Source of the DNA: Chitinophaga sp. S165
GTDB taxonomy: Bacteria > Bacteroidota > Bacteroidia > Chitinophagales > Chitinophagaceae
Direction of reading: 5' to 3'
Assembly: GCF_003182155.1 (NCBI RefSeq)
Contig: NZ_QGTG01000005.1
Span: forward strand, 186,001 to 250,000
Length of the DNA stretch: 64,000 nucleotides
Shown piece after piece: positions 48,336 to 56,476 of this stretch. Numbering within the stretch: the first letter of the stretch is position 1; each line of letters starts with the position of its first letter. The notes under the pieces were generated by a model, which was not told where the DNA came from, did not search any database, and saw only the letters and a list, made by a program, of their open reading frames with translations. The translations under genes were made by a program, and so were the position numbers.

Positions 48336-48356
48336 AAGCTCCCTGCGGAGCTTTTT
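48334..48356 (+). terminator. Terminator overlapping the sigma-factor stop codon
   Basis: AAAAGCTCC (48334-48342) and GGAGCTTTT (48347-48355) pair perfectly over CTGC, and the T run completes a rho-independent terminator. The stem begins inside the TAA stop codon (48333-48335). The remaining gap to 48599 shows only short TTAGCC/TTAACC direct repeats near 48515-48545. Confidence 0.88.
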
Positions 48357-48599
48357 ACCGGTTTTATCCCCATACCGCAATCATGGTGCAGTAGTGGTAT
48401 TTTTTTACTGGCCGTCTCCCTAAAAATGCCTAAATTGTTTAAACAAAACAGCTTATCGCTGTCGGATACTTTTGCCACTTACAGGAGACCCGGAATCATG
48501 ATAATTTGTTATTAGCCGCTTAGCCCAGTTAACCAGTTAGCCCGTAACCAAACGTATCCCTCAAAATTCTACAGGTCTGAATGAATTTCATTTTTTTAT

Positions 48600-51215
48600 A
48601 TGAAGAGGATCTTCCTGCTCATCTGTTTCCTTTGTTGTCTGCATACAGTGCTGGCACAGACTGGCTATAGCGTATCAGGCACTGTGAAGGACACAACTGG
48701 TCAGGAAATGATACGCGCAAATATATGGCTGATCACCGGGAGGGATACGCTGCATACCTTCAGCGATGAAAGCGGCAGGTTCACTTTCCGGAATGTACCC
48801 CAACCGGTTTTTACACTCCGCGTCACGCTGCTCGGGTTCGAAACCTGGTACCGGGAATTCTCCTATAAGGAAGCCGGTACCCAGATAGACCTGCCTTTAA
48901 TAAGACTGTCTATAAAAACAAGCACCCTGAAAGAAGTGGTTGTGAAAGGGCAACTGCCGGCAGTAGTCATAAAGGAAGACACGATCGAGTACCGTGCAGA
49001 CCAGTACCGCCTCCGGGAGAATGCAGTAGCGGAGGATCTGCTGAAACGTCTGCCGGGCATGCAGGTGGACATGGAAGGCAATGTACAGACCATGGGGCAA
49101 CGGATCACCAAAGTGAGGATCAATGGTAAAGACTTCATGATCACAGATATTAAAACACTGACACGCCTCTTACCGGCAGATCTCATCGATAAGATACAGC
49201 TCATAGACGATTATGGTGATCTGGCGCGTGCTACAGGGCGAAAGGTGGGAGAGCCGGAAAAGGTGCTTAACATCCAGACAAAAGCAGATCTTGACAGGGT
49301 CTATCAAACCCAGTTCCTCGGCGGTATAGGTAATGATGGCCGTTATAATGGTGCTTTACTGGCAAATTATTTCAGTGAGAAACAACAGTTGTCTATTAAT
49401 GGTAATACCAACAATATCACGGCACAGGTAGGGAACACTGTCACCTCCACCGGTAATATCAACTACCGCGGAAACTACTCCAAAGAATTCTCTGTGAATG
49501 TTGGTCTTGTCGGCGGACGCACAACAAGTGAACAGGAGTCTCTCAGTACTGTGAAAACAGTCACTACAGACGGTACGCTGAATAGTGAGAATACCAGCAA
49601 CAGCAACGCCCGTAATGATAATCTTAATATCAATATCGGGACGGAATACAAACCGAAGCCAGGGGACATGCTTAATTTCAACCTGAACTATAGCCGCAAC
49701 AATTCTTATAACAGCAATATCACCCGGGCGATACAAACGGGTTTGCAACGTAAGGACCAGATCACCTCCAGTCTGAATACAAGTACTTCGCCCGTGTTCC
49801 TGGCGGGATTGTTCGCATCCCACCGTTTTAAGGGTTTGGGGAGGACAGTCTCTCTTGGCCTTTATGTTAATAATACAAAGAACGATAATCTACAGGATGG
49901 TGTTGACAGCCTGCGTTATTATAATGCCGACAATATCCTTGTAAAGGACTCCCTGTTGCATCAGCTGCTGGATAAAAAGAATACCAACTTTACCTCCAAT
50001 GGCCAACTGTCTTATGTTGAGCCGCTGGATTCAACAAACAGTCTTGAACTGCGTTATTCGGTCAATTACAGTCGTACAGATAATGGTCAGGAAACCCGCT
50101 GGGTCAATCCCGATGGTAAGGTCAATGTTATAGACTCGCTCAGCAATCAGTATATCTACACGATGGTACAACAACAGGTGGAGCTGAACTTTCGTAGGGC
50201 TACAAAGAAGTGGGATTATAACTTCGGTATGCGATTACAGCCTGCCAGTCTGACCAGCAGTATGGCAGGAGGTGCAAACAGGGCTGTCGTTACAAGTAAT
50301 AAGTTAGTGCCAGTTATGCGCATCCAGTACAAACTGACGAAACAGGCGATGATGAGCATTTCTTATGCGGGCAATGTACTTTTCCCGACCTACCAGCAAT
50401 TACAGCCGGTAGCTGACCTTACGAATGCACAGTTCCCCATCATAGGTAATCCGGACCTGCGTCCTGCATTTACAAATTCGGTGTACTTCAATTACCGTAA
50501 TGCAGGGACAAATACCTTGTTCATTCACCTCTCCGGCAACTTTACTCAGGATAAGGTAGTGACGAATGTATCGCTTGTTAAGGATAGCTTTAATACCGTT
50601 AAACAGGAAACCCGTTTCTTGAATACAGATGGCGATTATAATTTTCGGTTTATCTACGGATGGTCTTACCGCCTCGCTAACGGCAAGTACAACCTTTTCC
50701 TGGACGGGAACAGTAGCTACAATAATAATATCCTGTATATGGATAATGTTCGTAAAACAGGGCAGAATCTGGTCTTGTCGCAGTCTTTAAGAGGTAATAT
50801 GTTGAGGGAATCTTTGGAACTGACAGGAGGGGTTGCCTATACCTACAACCGGAACGTATACGTGCTCCAGGAGAATAATATCACGAATATCAGTACATGG
50901 AACTTTAACATGAACGGAAAGGTATATTTTCTGAAAACATTCAGCCTGGGCGCTGATCTTACTAAACAGCTGAACAGTGGTTTCAACGGCGCGTTAACCG
51001 CTAATCCGCTGTTGATAAATGCTACATTGGAGAAGACACTCTTTAAAAGGAAGCTTACCTGCCGTTTGCAGGGGTTTAATGTACTGGATGAAACGTCCAG
51101 ATTATCGCAGTCCATATCGGGCAACACTGTGACTGAAAGTCAGAACAGATTGTTGGGAAGGTATTTTATGTTCACGCTACAGTGCGATCTAAGGATGTTT
51201 AAGGGAAACAAGTGA
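48600..51215 (+). CDS. Outer-membrane beta-barrel protein (TonB-receptor-like, OMP_b-brl_3 type)
   Basis: The protein has 871 residues. A signal peptide (ending TVLAQTG) is followed by a carboxypeptidase-D regulatory-like domain (about 22-95; SGTVKDTTGQEMIRANIWL) and a plug-like segment (about 105-220; LKEVVVKGQLP, LLKRLPGMQVDMEGNVQ). A large beta-barrel extends to the C-terminus, ending MFTLQCDLRMFKG. This matches the outer-membrane beta-barrel family related to TonB-dependent receptors but without a SusD partner. Its substrate is unknown; relatives are often seen with secreted peptide or stress functions. The preceding sigma factor and the terminator between them leave open whether it is a member of that regulon. 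Confidence 0.88.
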   Translation: MKRIFLLICFLCCLHTVLAQTGYSVSGTVKDTTGQEMIRANIWLITGRDTLHTFSDESGRFTFRNVPQPVFTLRVTLLGFETWYREFSYKEAGTQIDLPLIRLSIKTSTLKEVVVKGQLPAVVIKEDTIEYRADQYRLRENAVAEDLLKRLPGMQVDMEGNVQTMGQRITKVRINGKDFMITDIKTLTRLLPADLIDKIQLIDDYGDLARATGRKVGEPEKVLNIQTKADLDRVYQTQFLGGIGNDGRYNGALLANYFSEKQQLSINGNTNNITAQVGNTVTSTGNINYRGNYSKEFSVNVGLVGGRTTSEQESLSTVKTVTTDGTLNSENTSNSNARNDNLNINIGTEYKPKPGDMLNFNLNYSRNNSYNSNITRAIQTGLQRKDQITSSLNTSTSPVFLAGLFASHRFKGLGRTVSLGLYVNNTKNDNLQDGVDSLRYYNADNILVKDSLLHQLLDKKNTNFTSNGQLSYVEPLDSTNSLELRYSVNYSRTDNGQETRWVNPDGKVNVIDSLSNQYIYTMVQQQVELNFRRATKKWDYNFGMRLQPASLTSSMAGGANRAVVTSNKLVPVMRIQYKLTKQAMMSISYAGNVLFPTYQQLQPVADLTNAQFPIIGNPDLRPAFTNSVYFNYRNAGTNTLFIHLSGNFTQDKVVTNVSLVKDSFNTVKQETRFLNTDGDYNFRFIYGWSYRLANGKYNLFLDGNSSYNNNILYMDNVRKTGQNLVLSQSLRGNMLRESLELTGGVAYTYNRNVYVLQENNITNISTWNFNMNGKVYFLKTFSLGADLTKQLNSGFNGALTANPLLINATLEKTLFKRKLTCRLQGFNVLDETSRLSQSISGNTVTESQNRLLGRYFMFTLQCDLRMFKGNK

Positions 51216-51238
51216 TAGGATCGCAATAAGGAGCTGTT

Positions 51239-51260
51239 GGGGCCTTGTGCCCTTTTTTTT
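51239..51260 (+). terminator. Terminator after the beta-barrel gene
   Basis: GGGC (51240-51243) pairs with GCCC (51249-51252) over CTTGT, followed by eight T residues. The stem is short but the T run is strong. It also shows that a GTG ORF start at 51247 cannot be the start of the AraC gene. Confidence 0.7.
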
Positions 51261-51300
51261 ATGCATTATGCGTACTTTAGCCGGACAACACAGCGTGAAC

Positions 51301-52164
51301 ATGAAAAAGATTCCAATAAGGCAGATCACAGCAGCTCATCAGGGGGCATCCTCTTCCGAGCGGTTTACGATACGCCGCCTACAGGATATTATTGGTGATA
51401 ATAGCCTGGTACAAGACCTTCACAGGCATGATTTCTTTTTTTTACTTGTTGTGCAGAAAGGAAATGGATCTCATGAAATAGATTTTACAAACTATAAGGT
51501 TGCTGATAATTCGGTTTTCTTTTTGCGCCCCGGTCAGGTACATCAGCTTGAATTGAAGAAAGGTTGTACAGGTTACCTTGTTGAGTTTAATAACGGATTT
51601 TATCATCCTAAAGAAAAGTTATCAGGTCAGCGGCTGAGAAAGGCCAGTAACAGGAATTACTATGAACTTGATGCAACCAGGTTTAGTCAGATAAATACAA
51701 CGCTCGGCCTGATGTTTCAGGAGTTGACTGACAGGGAAGAAGGATATCAGGACGTTATTAAGGCATACCTGGATGTTTTATGTATCGGGTTTGTCAGACA
51801 AAGCAATAATATTAAAACGGAGGATATAGCTACAAATTCTTATACGCAGGAGCGCTTTGAGGAATTTTTGGAATTGCTGGATAAGCATATAACTATACAT
51901 AAGCAGGTAGTACATTACGCCGGCCTGATGAACCTCTCTCCATATCAGCTGAACGATATCACCAAATCAATTGTTGGCAAAACAGCCTCAGATCTGATCA
52001 ATGAGCATATAATCCTTGAAGTAAAAAGATACCTGCTGGCAACACCTAATCAGATAAAGGATATAGCGGATCTGTTAGGGTATGAAGACGTGTCCTATTT
52101 TATCAGGTTCTTTAAGAAACATACAGGCTACTCTCCTGAAGTATTCAGACATAATTTTAAATAA
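51301..52164 (+). CDS. AraC-family transcriptional regulator
   Basis: The protein has about 287 residues. The N-terminal half (about 15-110) is cupin-like (HDFFFLLVVQKGNGSHEIDF, FLRPGQVHQLE) and should sense a small ligand. The C-terminal 95 residues hold the double helix-turn-helix of AraC/XylS (IKDIADLLGYEDVSYFIRFF, HTGYSPEVFRH). ATG 51301 is chosen; 51268 is an alternative, and upstream codons fall in a terminator. The SDR-like gene starts 85 bases downstream in the same direction and may be its target, or co-transcribed with it. Confidence 0.9.
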   Translation: MKKIPIRQITAAHQGASSSERFTIRRLQDIIGDNSLVQDLHRHDFFFLLVVQKGNGSHEIDFTNYKVADNSVFFLRPGQVHQLELKKGCTGYLVEFNNGFYHPKEKLSGQRLRKASNRNYYELDATRFSQINTTLGLMFQELTDREEGYQDVIKAYLDVLCIGFVRQSNNIKTEDIATNSYTQERFEEFLELLDKHITIHKQVVHYAGLMNLSPYQLNDITKSIVGKTASDLINEHIILEVKRYLLATPNQIKDIADLLGYEDVSYFIRFFKKHTGYSPEVFRHNFK

Positions 52165-52213
52165 GTCCCACGCAACTGTATCATTGTCCTATCGTACCAG
52201 CTACTGCTGCATT

Positions 52214-52221
52214 TACTTTTG
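52214..52221 (+). promoter_or_regulatory. Candidate -7 box before the SDR gene
   Basis: TACTTTTG matches the Bacteroidota -7 consensus TAnnTTTG exactly, 28 bases before the ATG at 52250. No clear TTTG -33 box stands at the usual 19-base distance. Confidence 0.45.
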
Positions 52222-52249
52222 TATAAATAAGCTATCAAAATTTATACAA

Positions 52250-52846
52250 ATGAAAATTATCATTGTTGGCGCCTCTGGCACTATGGGAAAACATCTGACA
52301 AACGTATTCAGAAAGGAACATGACGTGGTTACAGCTGCGACTAAGGGATGCGATGTACAGGTGGATATCACTTCTACAGCATCCATTGAGAACATGTATC
52401 AGCGGGTAGGTGCTTTTGATGCCCTTATCTCAACTGCAGGCCCGACCTATGTAGGGCCCTGGAAAAAAATGACTGACAAAGAATTCAGAAAAGGTGTCGA
52501 CGGAAAAATGATGGGACAGATTAATCTGGTACTGATAGGGCAGCATTATATTAATCCTAAAGGTTCTTTTTCGTTAATAGCCGGAGCTTTGACGTATGAG
52601 CCGCAGTTGAACTTTGCCAATGCATCTGCTGCTAATGGTGCCGTGGAGGCATTCGTAAGAGCGGCGGCTATTGAACTGGAAAATGGCGTGCGGATCAATG
52701 CTATAAGTCCCACGGTCATAGAGAGCTCTCCGCAGTATTTTCCTTTCTTTCCTGGAGATATTCCGGTAACTATGCAGGAGCTGGAATATGGCTTTCGGAA
52801 AGCTGTGTTCGGGGCGAATACGGGCCAGGTGATAAAGCTGTATTAG
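52250..52846 (+). CDS. Lin1944-like short-chain dehydrogenase family protein without the catalytic Tyr/Lys
   Basis: The protein has 198 residues. It starts with a Rossmann glycine motif IIIVGASGTMGKH, keeps the VDIT segment and the STAGP turn (NAG-like), and resembles the short SDR subgroup typified by Listeria Lin1944. The usual YxxxK active site is absent: the corresponding stretch reads NFANASAANGAVEAF. The family is known to lack the standard catalytic residues and has no assigned reaction. It may bind NAD(P) for sensing or use another mechanism. The start at 52250 is used because the in-frame upstream extension lies inside the AraC gene. It converges on the ATPase gene at 52880. Confidence 0.88.
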   Translation: MKIIIVGASGTMGKHLTNVFRKEHDVVTAATKGCDVQVDITSTASIENMYQRVGAFDALISTAGPTYVGPWKKMTDKEFRKGVDGKMMGQINLVLIGQHYINPKGSFSLIAGALTYEPQLNFANASAANGAVEAFVRAAAIELENGVRINAISPTVIESSPQYFPFFPGDIPVTMQELEYGFRKAVFGANTGQVIKLY

Positions 52847-52879
52847 GCGATATTACCCCGTCTTTGTTCAGCTTTATCA

Positions 52880-55168
52880 TTAGTTCTCTTTATAATATTC
52901 TATGGAGAGTGTTACTTCCTGAATAATTTCATTAACAGTTGATGCTATTTCAGGAGGGATCCTTAGATGAATGTTTTCTTTGTTTTGAGTTAACAGAAGG
53001 CATGCATAGTAAATAGGTAAGTATCGTTCACGCAATGCATCTGCTGTTTCGGAAGAATGAAATATCTGATAAACAAGATTGGATTGGCCATGACATAATA
53101 GCCGCTCCAGTATTGCCCAGGAATCGTTGGGATAAGCTTTTACGAAGTCATAGACTTCACGATGGAGGTGTTGAAGATTACCACACCATGCATTTACAAT
53201 AATTGATACGGTTTGGAAATCAATATCATCTTTGTAGTCTTCATAGTTTTCGGCTACTAATTGTAACGCTTCCTGTTTATTAATATTTTGTTGATAGAGA
53301 ATGAGTGCCAGGTCGTGTGCGGCACTCTTTACTCCTTTTTTTATGCCCAGTCGGAGAAAAAATTCAGCTTCCTCAAATTCTGAGTTAGCGGCGTAAATGG
53401 TAGCAATGCTTTTAGCCAGTTCACTGTTCCTTTCAATTTCCTCTACAAAATGTGCTTTTAATAATAATGTATATTTATCATCCTCGCTGTATGCAGATTC
53501 CTGCTCTGGAATTTGGATGTTACTATCTTGACTCAAAGCTTCGAGGAACATTTTTTCTGCTGCAGTCACATTATTATGCCTTAAGTGTAGAGATGCAAGC
53601 ATATGATGGGATGGGAAACCATTTTTAATACTAGCCAGCAGTACTTTTTCTCCTTCTTCTGAGTTCCCTTCTATAAGGTATATATAACCTTGTATGAATT
53701 CACGTATCCCACCTTCATATTCAATTTCAGCGGCTAGCTGGAGCGCTTCCATGAATTTACCATTTTCAACCAGGGAAAGAATGCTGTCCATGATATGTTC
53801 TAGTGTCGGGGGAAGGTGTTTTTTAATATCGTCATCGATATCTGTTAATTGCAAAGTTTTCGTAATTAGCTGTTCGCGGAGCGTTGATTTGATACAGTTG
53901 GATTGAACAAATGCTTTGGTAAGCAAAACTGCTTTACTGGGAGGGATTGCACCTTTATCCAATGCATCAAGGTGTTCTTTTGCCAATAGCTGTATTTGTT
54001 CTGCATTATAGAAATTTTCAAGGAAAATGGTTAGATATTTTGCTCTTCTTTTATCTGCCGGACTTCCTTGTGTAAATATGAGCCAGAGATTAAAGAACCG
54101 TTCTGCCAGCCTATATAAATGGTTTTTAGTTCCTGTTTCTACCTTTTCAACAATTCCTTTTTCACTTAGTTGTTTCAACTGTGCTGAGATCACATTGTTA
54201 TTCATTTTCGTTGCTTCAGCGAGCTTCCCGGTGCCAGTAGCTTCCCAGATAAAAGCCATTTGCAGTACGATTTTTTTTTGTGAGGAGGGTAGTGTATTTA
54301 GTCTTTCCTGGTATAGTGGTGTAACGCTATCCATTACATGGCGCAGATATTCGTAACCAGTATCCTGTGTATTTGTTAATAGGATATTTACAAAGAATTG
54401 TAGTGTTCTTGGTAATCCGTCTGTTAACAACCGGATCGCCTCTAGTTGTCCGGGGCGGGTTTCGATAAAGGATCTAAGTTGTGGAATATTCTGCTTTTCG
54501 CTCCAGCTAAGTAATAAGGTCCTTACTTCTTCGGCGGTTAATGCTTTTAGCTCCAGTACCCTGAAAAACTGATAGAATGGTTGGTTATATTTCCAGAAAT
54601 GTTCAGTCATTCTCGTACTGCCGCCAATGATCCTGATATCATCATGGTTAAGAAGATATTCTCTCAATAGACTTGCATCCTCTCCTATATTTTCGAAAAT
54701 GCGATCTACATTATCAAGCAGCAGAACAATTTTCTTCCCGGATTTGGTAACCAGTAGGTGTATGTGGTCGAATAATTGTCTGGAATAAACGTGAATATCG
54801 TCATTGAATACCGGTTCTTTTTTGGATATTCCGTGTTGCGCCAGTTCGCGAATGATCTCTTCTAAAAGATCATATAACTTATAAATATTCGCTTGCTCTT
54901 CTGCAAGATTGATGGGTATATATTTGCCCTTAAGAAGAGGATTGGACGCTATTTCAACCTGCAGCCGTTTCAGAAGGGTAGACTTTCCGCTACCCCGGCG
55001 TCCAATCAGTAGGTAATGCTGAACGGATCCCTTCATGGGATTTCTCAGGATATCCTGGATAATAATGTCGTATTCAGCCAGGCGGATTAGGAAGTTCGCT
55101 TTGATAGCTTCGTCATCAGCGTTAGCGGATTGATAAAATAGAGGGCGTTGATAAATTGAATTGTTCAT
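52880..55168 (-). CDS. P-loop STAND-like ATPase with winged helix and TPR-like C-terminus
   Basis: The protein has 762 residues. Residues 45-330 form an AAA/NACHT-like ATPase: Walker A GRRGSGKSTLL (about 55-65), Walker B KKIVLLLDNVDRI (about 145-157), and a sensor-like IIGGSTR. A winged-helix-like segment follows (about 320-370; GKLAEATKMNNNVISAQLKQL). The rest (about 380-740) is all-helical and TPR-like (AEKMFLEALSQDSN, YAANSEFEEAEFFLRLGIKK). That is the ATPase-plus-sensor layout of signal-transducing STAND proteins. No effector nuclease or membrane domain is visible. It is the second gene of a two-gene unit; its first 47 bases overlap the end of the first ATPase gene, implying coupled translation. 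I know no name for the pair. Confidence 0.82.
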   Translation of the reverse strand: MNNSIYQRPLFYQSANADDEAIKANFLIRLAEYDIIIQDILRNPMKGSVQHYLLIGRRGSGKSTLLKRLQVEIASNPLLKGKYIPINLAEEQANIYKLYDLLEEIIRELAQHGISKKEPVFNDDIHVYSRQLFDHIHLLVTKSGKKIVLLLDNVDRIFENIGEDASLLREYLLNHDDIRIIGGSTRMTEHFWKYNQPFYQFFRVLELKALTAEEVRTLLLSWSEKQNIPQLRSFIETRPGQLEAIRLLTDGLPRTLQFFVNILLTNTQDTGYEYLRHVMDSVTPLYQERLNTLPSSQKKIVLQMAFIWEATGTGKLAEATKMNNNVISAQLKQLSEKGIVEKVETGTKNHLYRLAERFFNLWLIFTQGSPADKRRAKYLTIFLENFYNAEQIQLLAKEHLDALDKGAIPPSKAVLLTKAFVQSNCIKSTLREQLITKTLQLTDIDDDIKKHLPPTLEHIMDSILSLVENGKFMEALQLAAEIEYEGGIREFIQGYIYLIEGNSEEGEKVLLASIKNGFPSHHMLASLHLRHNNVTAAEKMFLEALSQDSNIQIPEQESAYSEDDKYTLLLKAHFVEEIERNSELAKSIATIYAANSEFEEAEFFLRLGIKKGVKSAAHDLALILYQQNINKQEALQLVAENYEDYKDDIDFQTVSIIVNAWCGNLQHLHREVYDFVKAYPNDSWAILERLLCHGQSNLVYQIFHSSETADALRERYLPIYYACLLLTQNKENIHLRIPPEIASTVNEIIQEVTLSIEYYKEN

Positions 55169-56345
55169 AATACACGGGGTATTTTCCCAGCCAGAATCTC
55201 TTCAGGAAGGGAGAAATAAACTTATAAATATGTTTAGGGGACTCGATTAAATATCCGTCGTTGGTTAGCTGATCTATAAAATCCATATAGTCATCCTGCT
55301 TCTTATATGTTTCATGGCAGGCTATGTTGTAAATCTCTTGTATTGTTATTTGTTCTTTATGCGCTGCATGTTTTAATATTTCATTAATAAATCCAAAGTG
55401 AGTGGACTGGTAGTCTTTGAGACGGTCGTGCCAATCTTCAAAATTTTTATTCTTCTTAAGCACGCTTTCGAATGCATTGTCAATATCCGTTTCAGATATT
55501 TCGGGTTTATTCCGAAGTTTGGCTATATGGTCAATCTCTTCCAACATCAACTGAATATAATAAGGTAAAGTATGCTCTATCACATTTATCAGATGTTGTA
55601 CACACTGCCGCGACAATTTTATAGTAGCGCCTTTTGTCAACTGATGAATAAACTGTTGCGCCTCTTCAATAGTGAGTGCACCCGTTTGTATTGGATGGAG
55701 GTCGTTGATGAGCTTTGGCCTGGCAATATTCCTGATTACAAATTCTAATCCAACAGATCCTGCATAGACTATGGAGAAATTCTTAAATTCTTTGTAACTC
55801 CTGATCTCTCTTAACGTATGTAATATGGCAATTGCATCTTCTTTTTGACCCGATCTGCTCATTTTACTGATGACCTCTGAAAACTCATCCAGGAATATGA
55901 TAGTATGCACTTTTGTTGCTTCCAGAGAGAGAATAAGATTTCGTAATTCCTGTTCGTAGTCTAATTCTTTGGTTTTAAATTTGAGACCGGACGCCGTAAT
56001 CTCTTCTATGGCGTATCTTTTTAAACACGTTTGTACAAAAGATTTAACAGATTGAGCACGGCTCTTTCCCAGACACTGTATAATAAGTGTAAACAAGCGC
56101 TGATAGAATTCATTTCGGGATCTGACTCCCTCAATATTTTGGTATATACAGGAATATTGATCAGAGCAATTTTCGGCAAGGTCCATCATTATAGAAGTTT
56201 TGCCAACCCTCCTGGGGGCCACAAAAAGAATGTGGTTACCTTTTTCTATTTCCTTCCAAAACTCTCCATTGATCATTTCTCTCCTGAAAAGTCTATTACC
56301 GGTAGCTGCATCTCCGGTAATGGTATTGGGTGATAACCAACTCAT
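55122..56345 (-). CDS. AAA-family ATPase (ORC/Cdc6-like fold), first gene of two-ATPase unit
   Basis: The protein has 407 residues. Walker A is PRRVGKTSIM (about 45-54), and Walker B is HTIIFLDEFSEVI (about 147-159). A sensor region (FSIVYAGSVG) and helical lid follow. A C-terminal part (about 300-385) looks like a winged helix (HKEQITIQEIYNIACHETYK, LTNDGYLIESP). This resembles prokaryotic ATPases of the PF01637/AAA_14 kind, whose members are often of unknown or defence-related function. No nuclease, protease or transmembrane part is present. The only upstream element is the dyad-filled promoter at 56363-56417. The two ATPase genes look more A+T rich than the flanking DNA to my eye, which could mean recent arrival; this was not measured. 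Confidence 0.83.
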   Translation of the reverse strand: MSWLSPNTITGDAATGNRLFRREMINGEFWKEIEKGNHILFVAPRRVGKTSIMMDLAENCSDQYSCIYQNIEGVRSRNEFYQRLFTLIIQCLGKSRAQSVKSFVQTCLKRYAIEEITASGLKFKTKELDYEQELRNLILSLEATKVHTIIFLDEFSEVISKMSRSGQKEDAIAILHTLREIRSYKEFKNFSIVYAGSVGLEFVIRNIARPKLINDLHPIQTGALTIEEAQQFIHQLTKGATIKLSRQCVQHLINVIEHTLPYYIQLMLEEIDHIAKLRNKPEISETDIDNAFESVLKKNKNFEDWHDRLKDYQSTHFGFINEILKHAAHKEQITIQEIYNIACHETYKKQDDYMDFIDQLTNDGYLIESPKHIYKFISPFLKRFWLGKYPVYYEQFNLSTPSILSIR

Positions 56346-56362
56346 TGATGAAAATATTTCAC

Positions 56363-56417
56363 CAAATATATACCAATATTTTTATTGGCAACTTTTCTGC
56401 CAATAAAAATATTGGTA
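56363..56417 (-). promoter_or_regulatory. ATPase-unit promoter with a perfect 20-base inverted repeat (double operator)
   Basis: On the minus strand TATATTTG (56370-56363) is a perfect TAnnTTTG -7 box, 18 bases before the ATG, and GTTG (56392-56389) can serve as the -33 box. The 18-base spacer is almost exactly the dyad CCAATATTTTTATTGG (56373-56388). A second copy in reverse complement lies upstream (56400-56415). Together the arms make a perfect 20-base inverted repeat (56371-56390 / 56398-56417) with a 7-base loop. Both proposed transcripts start outside it, so it acts as DNA rather than as an RNA hairpin. Confidence 0.7.
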
Positions 56418-56458
56418 ACGTAGTCTTTCCAATTCTTCCCCTTTCTCTCAAATCTCCT

Positions 56459-56466
56459 TAACTTTG
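56459..56466 (+). promoter_or_regulatory. Candidate -7 box before the orphan pseudouridine-synthase domain
   Basis: TAACTTTG matches TAnnTTTG exactly, ending 10 bases before the ATG at 56477. If real, the mRNA would be nearly leaderless. No convincing -33 box is seen. Confidence 0.45.
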
Positions 56467-56476
56467 CGCCCTTCAA

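Noticed and set aside
51247..51300. Upstream GTG start for the AraC regulator
   Set aside because: The codon lies within a hairpin plus T run that terminates the previous gene. The ATGs at 51268 or 51301 are more likely.
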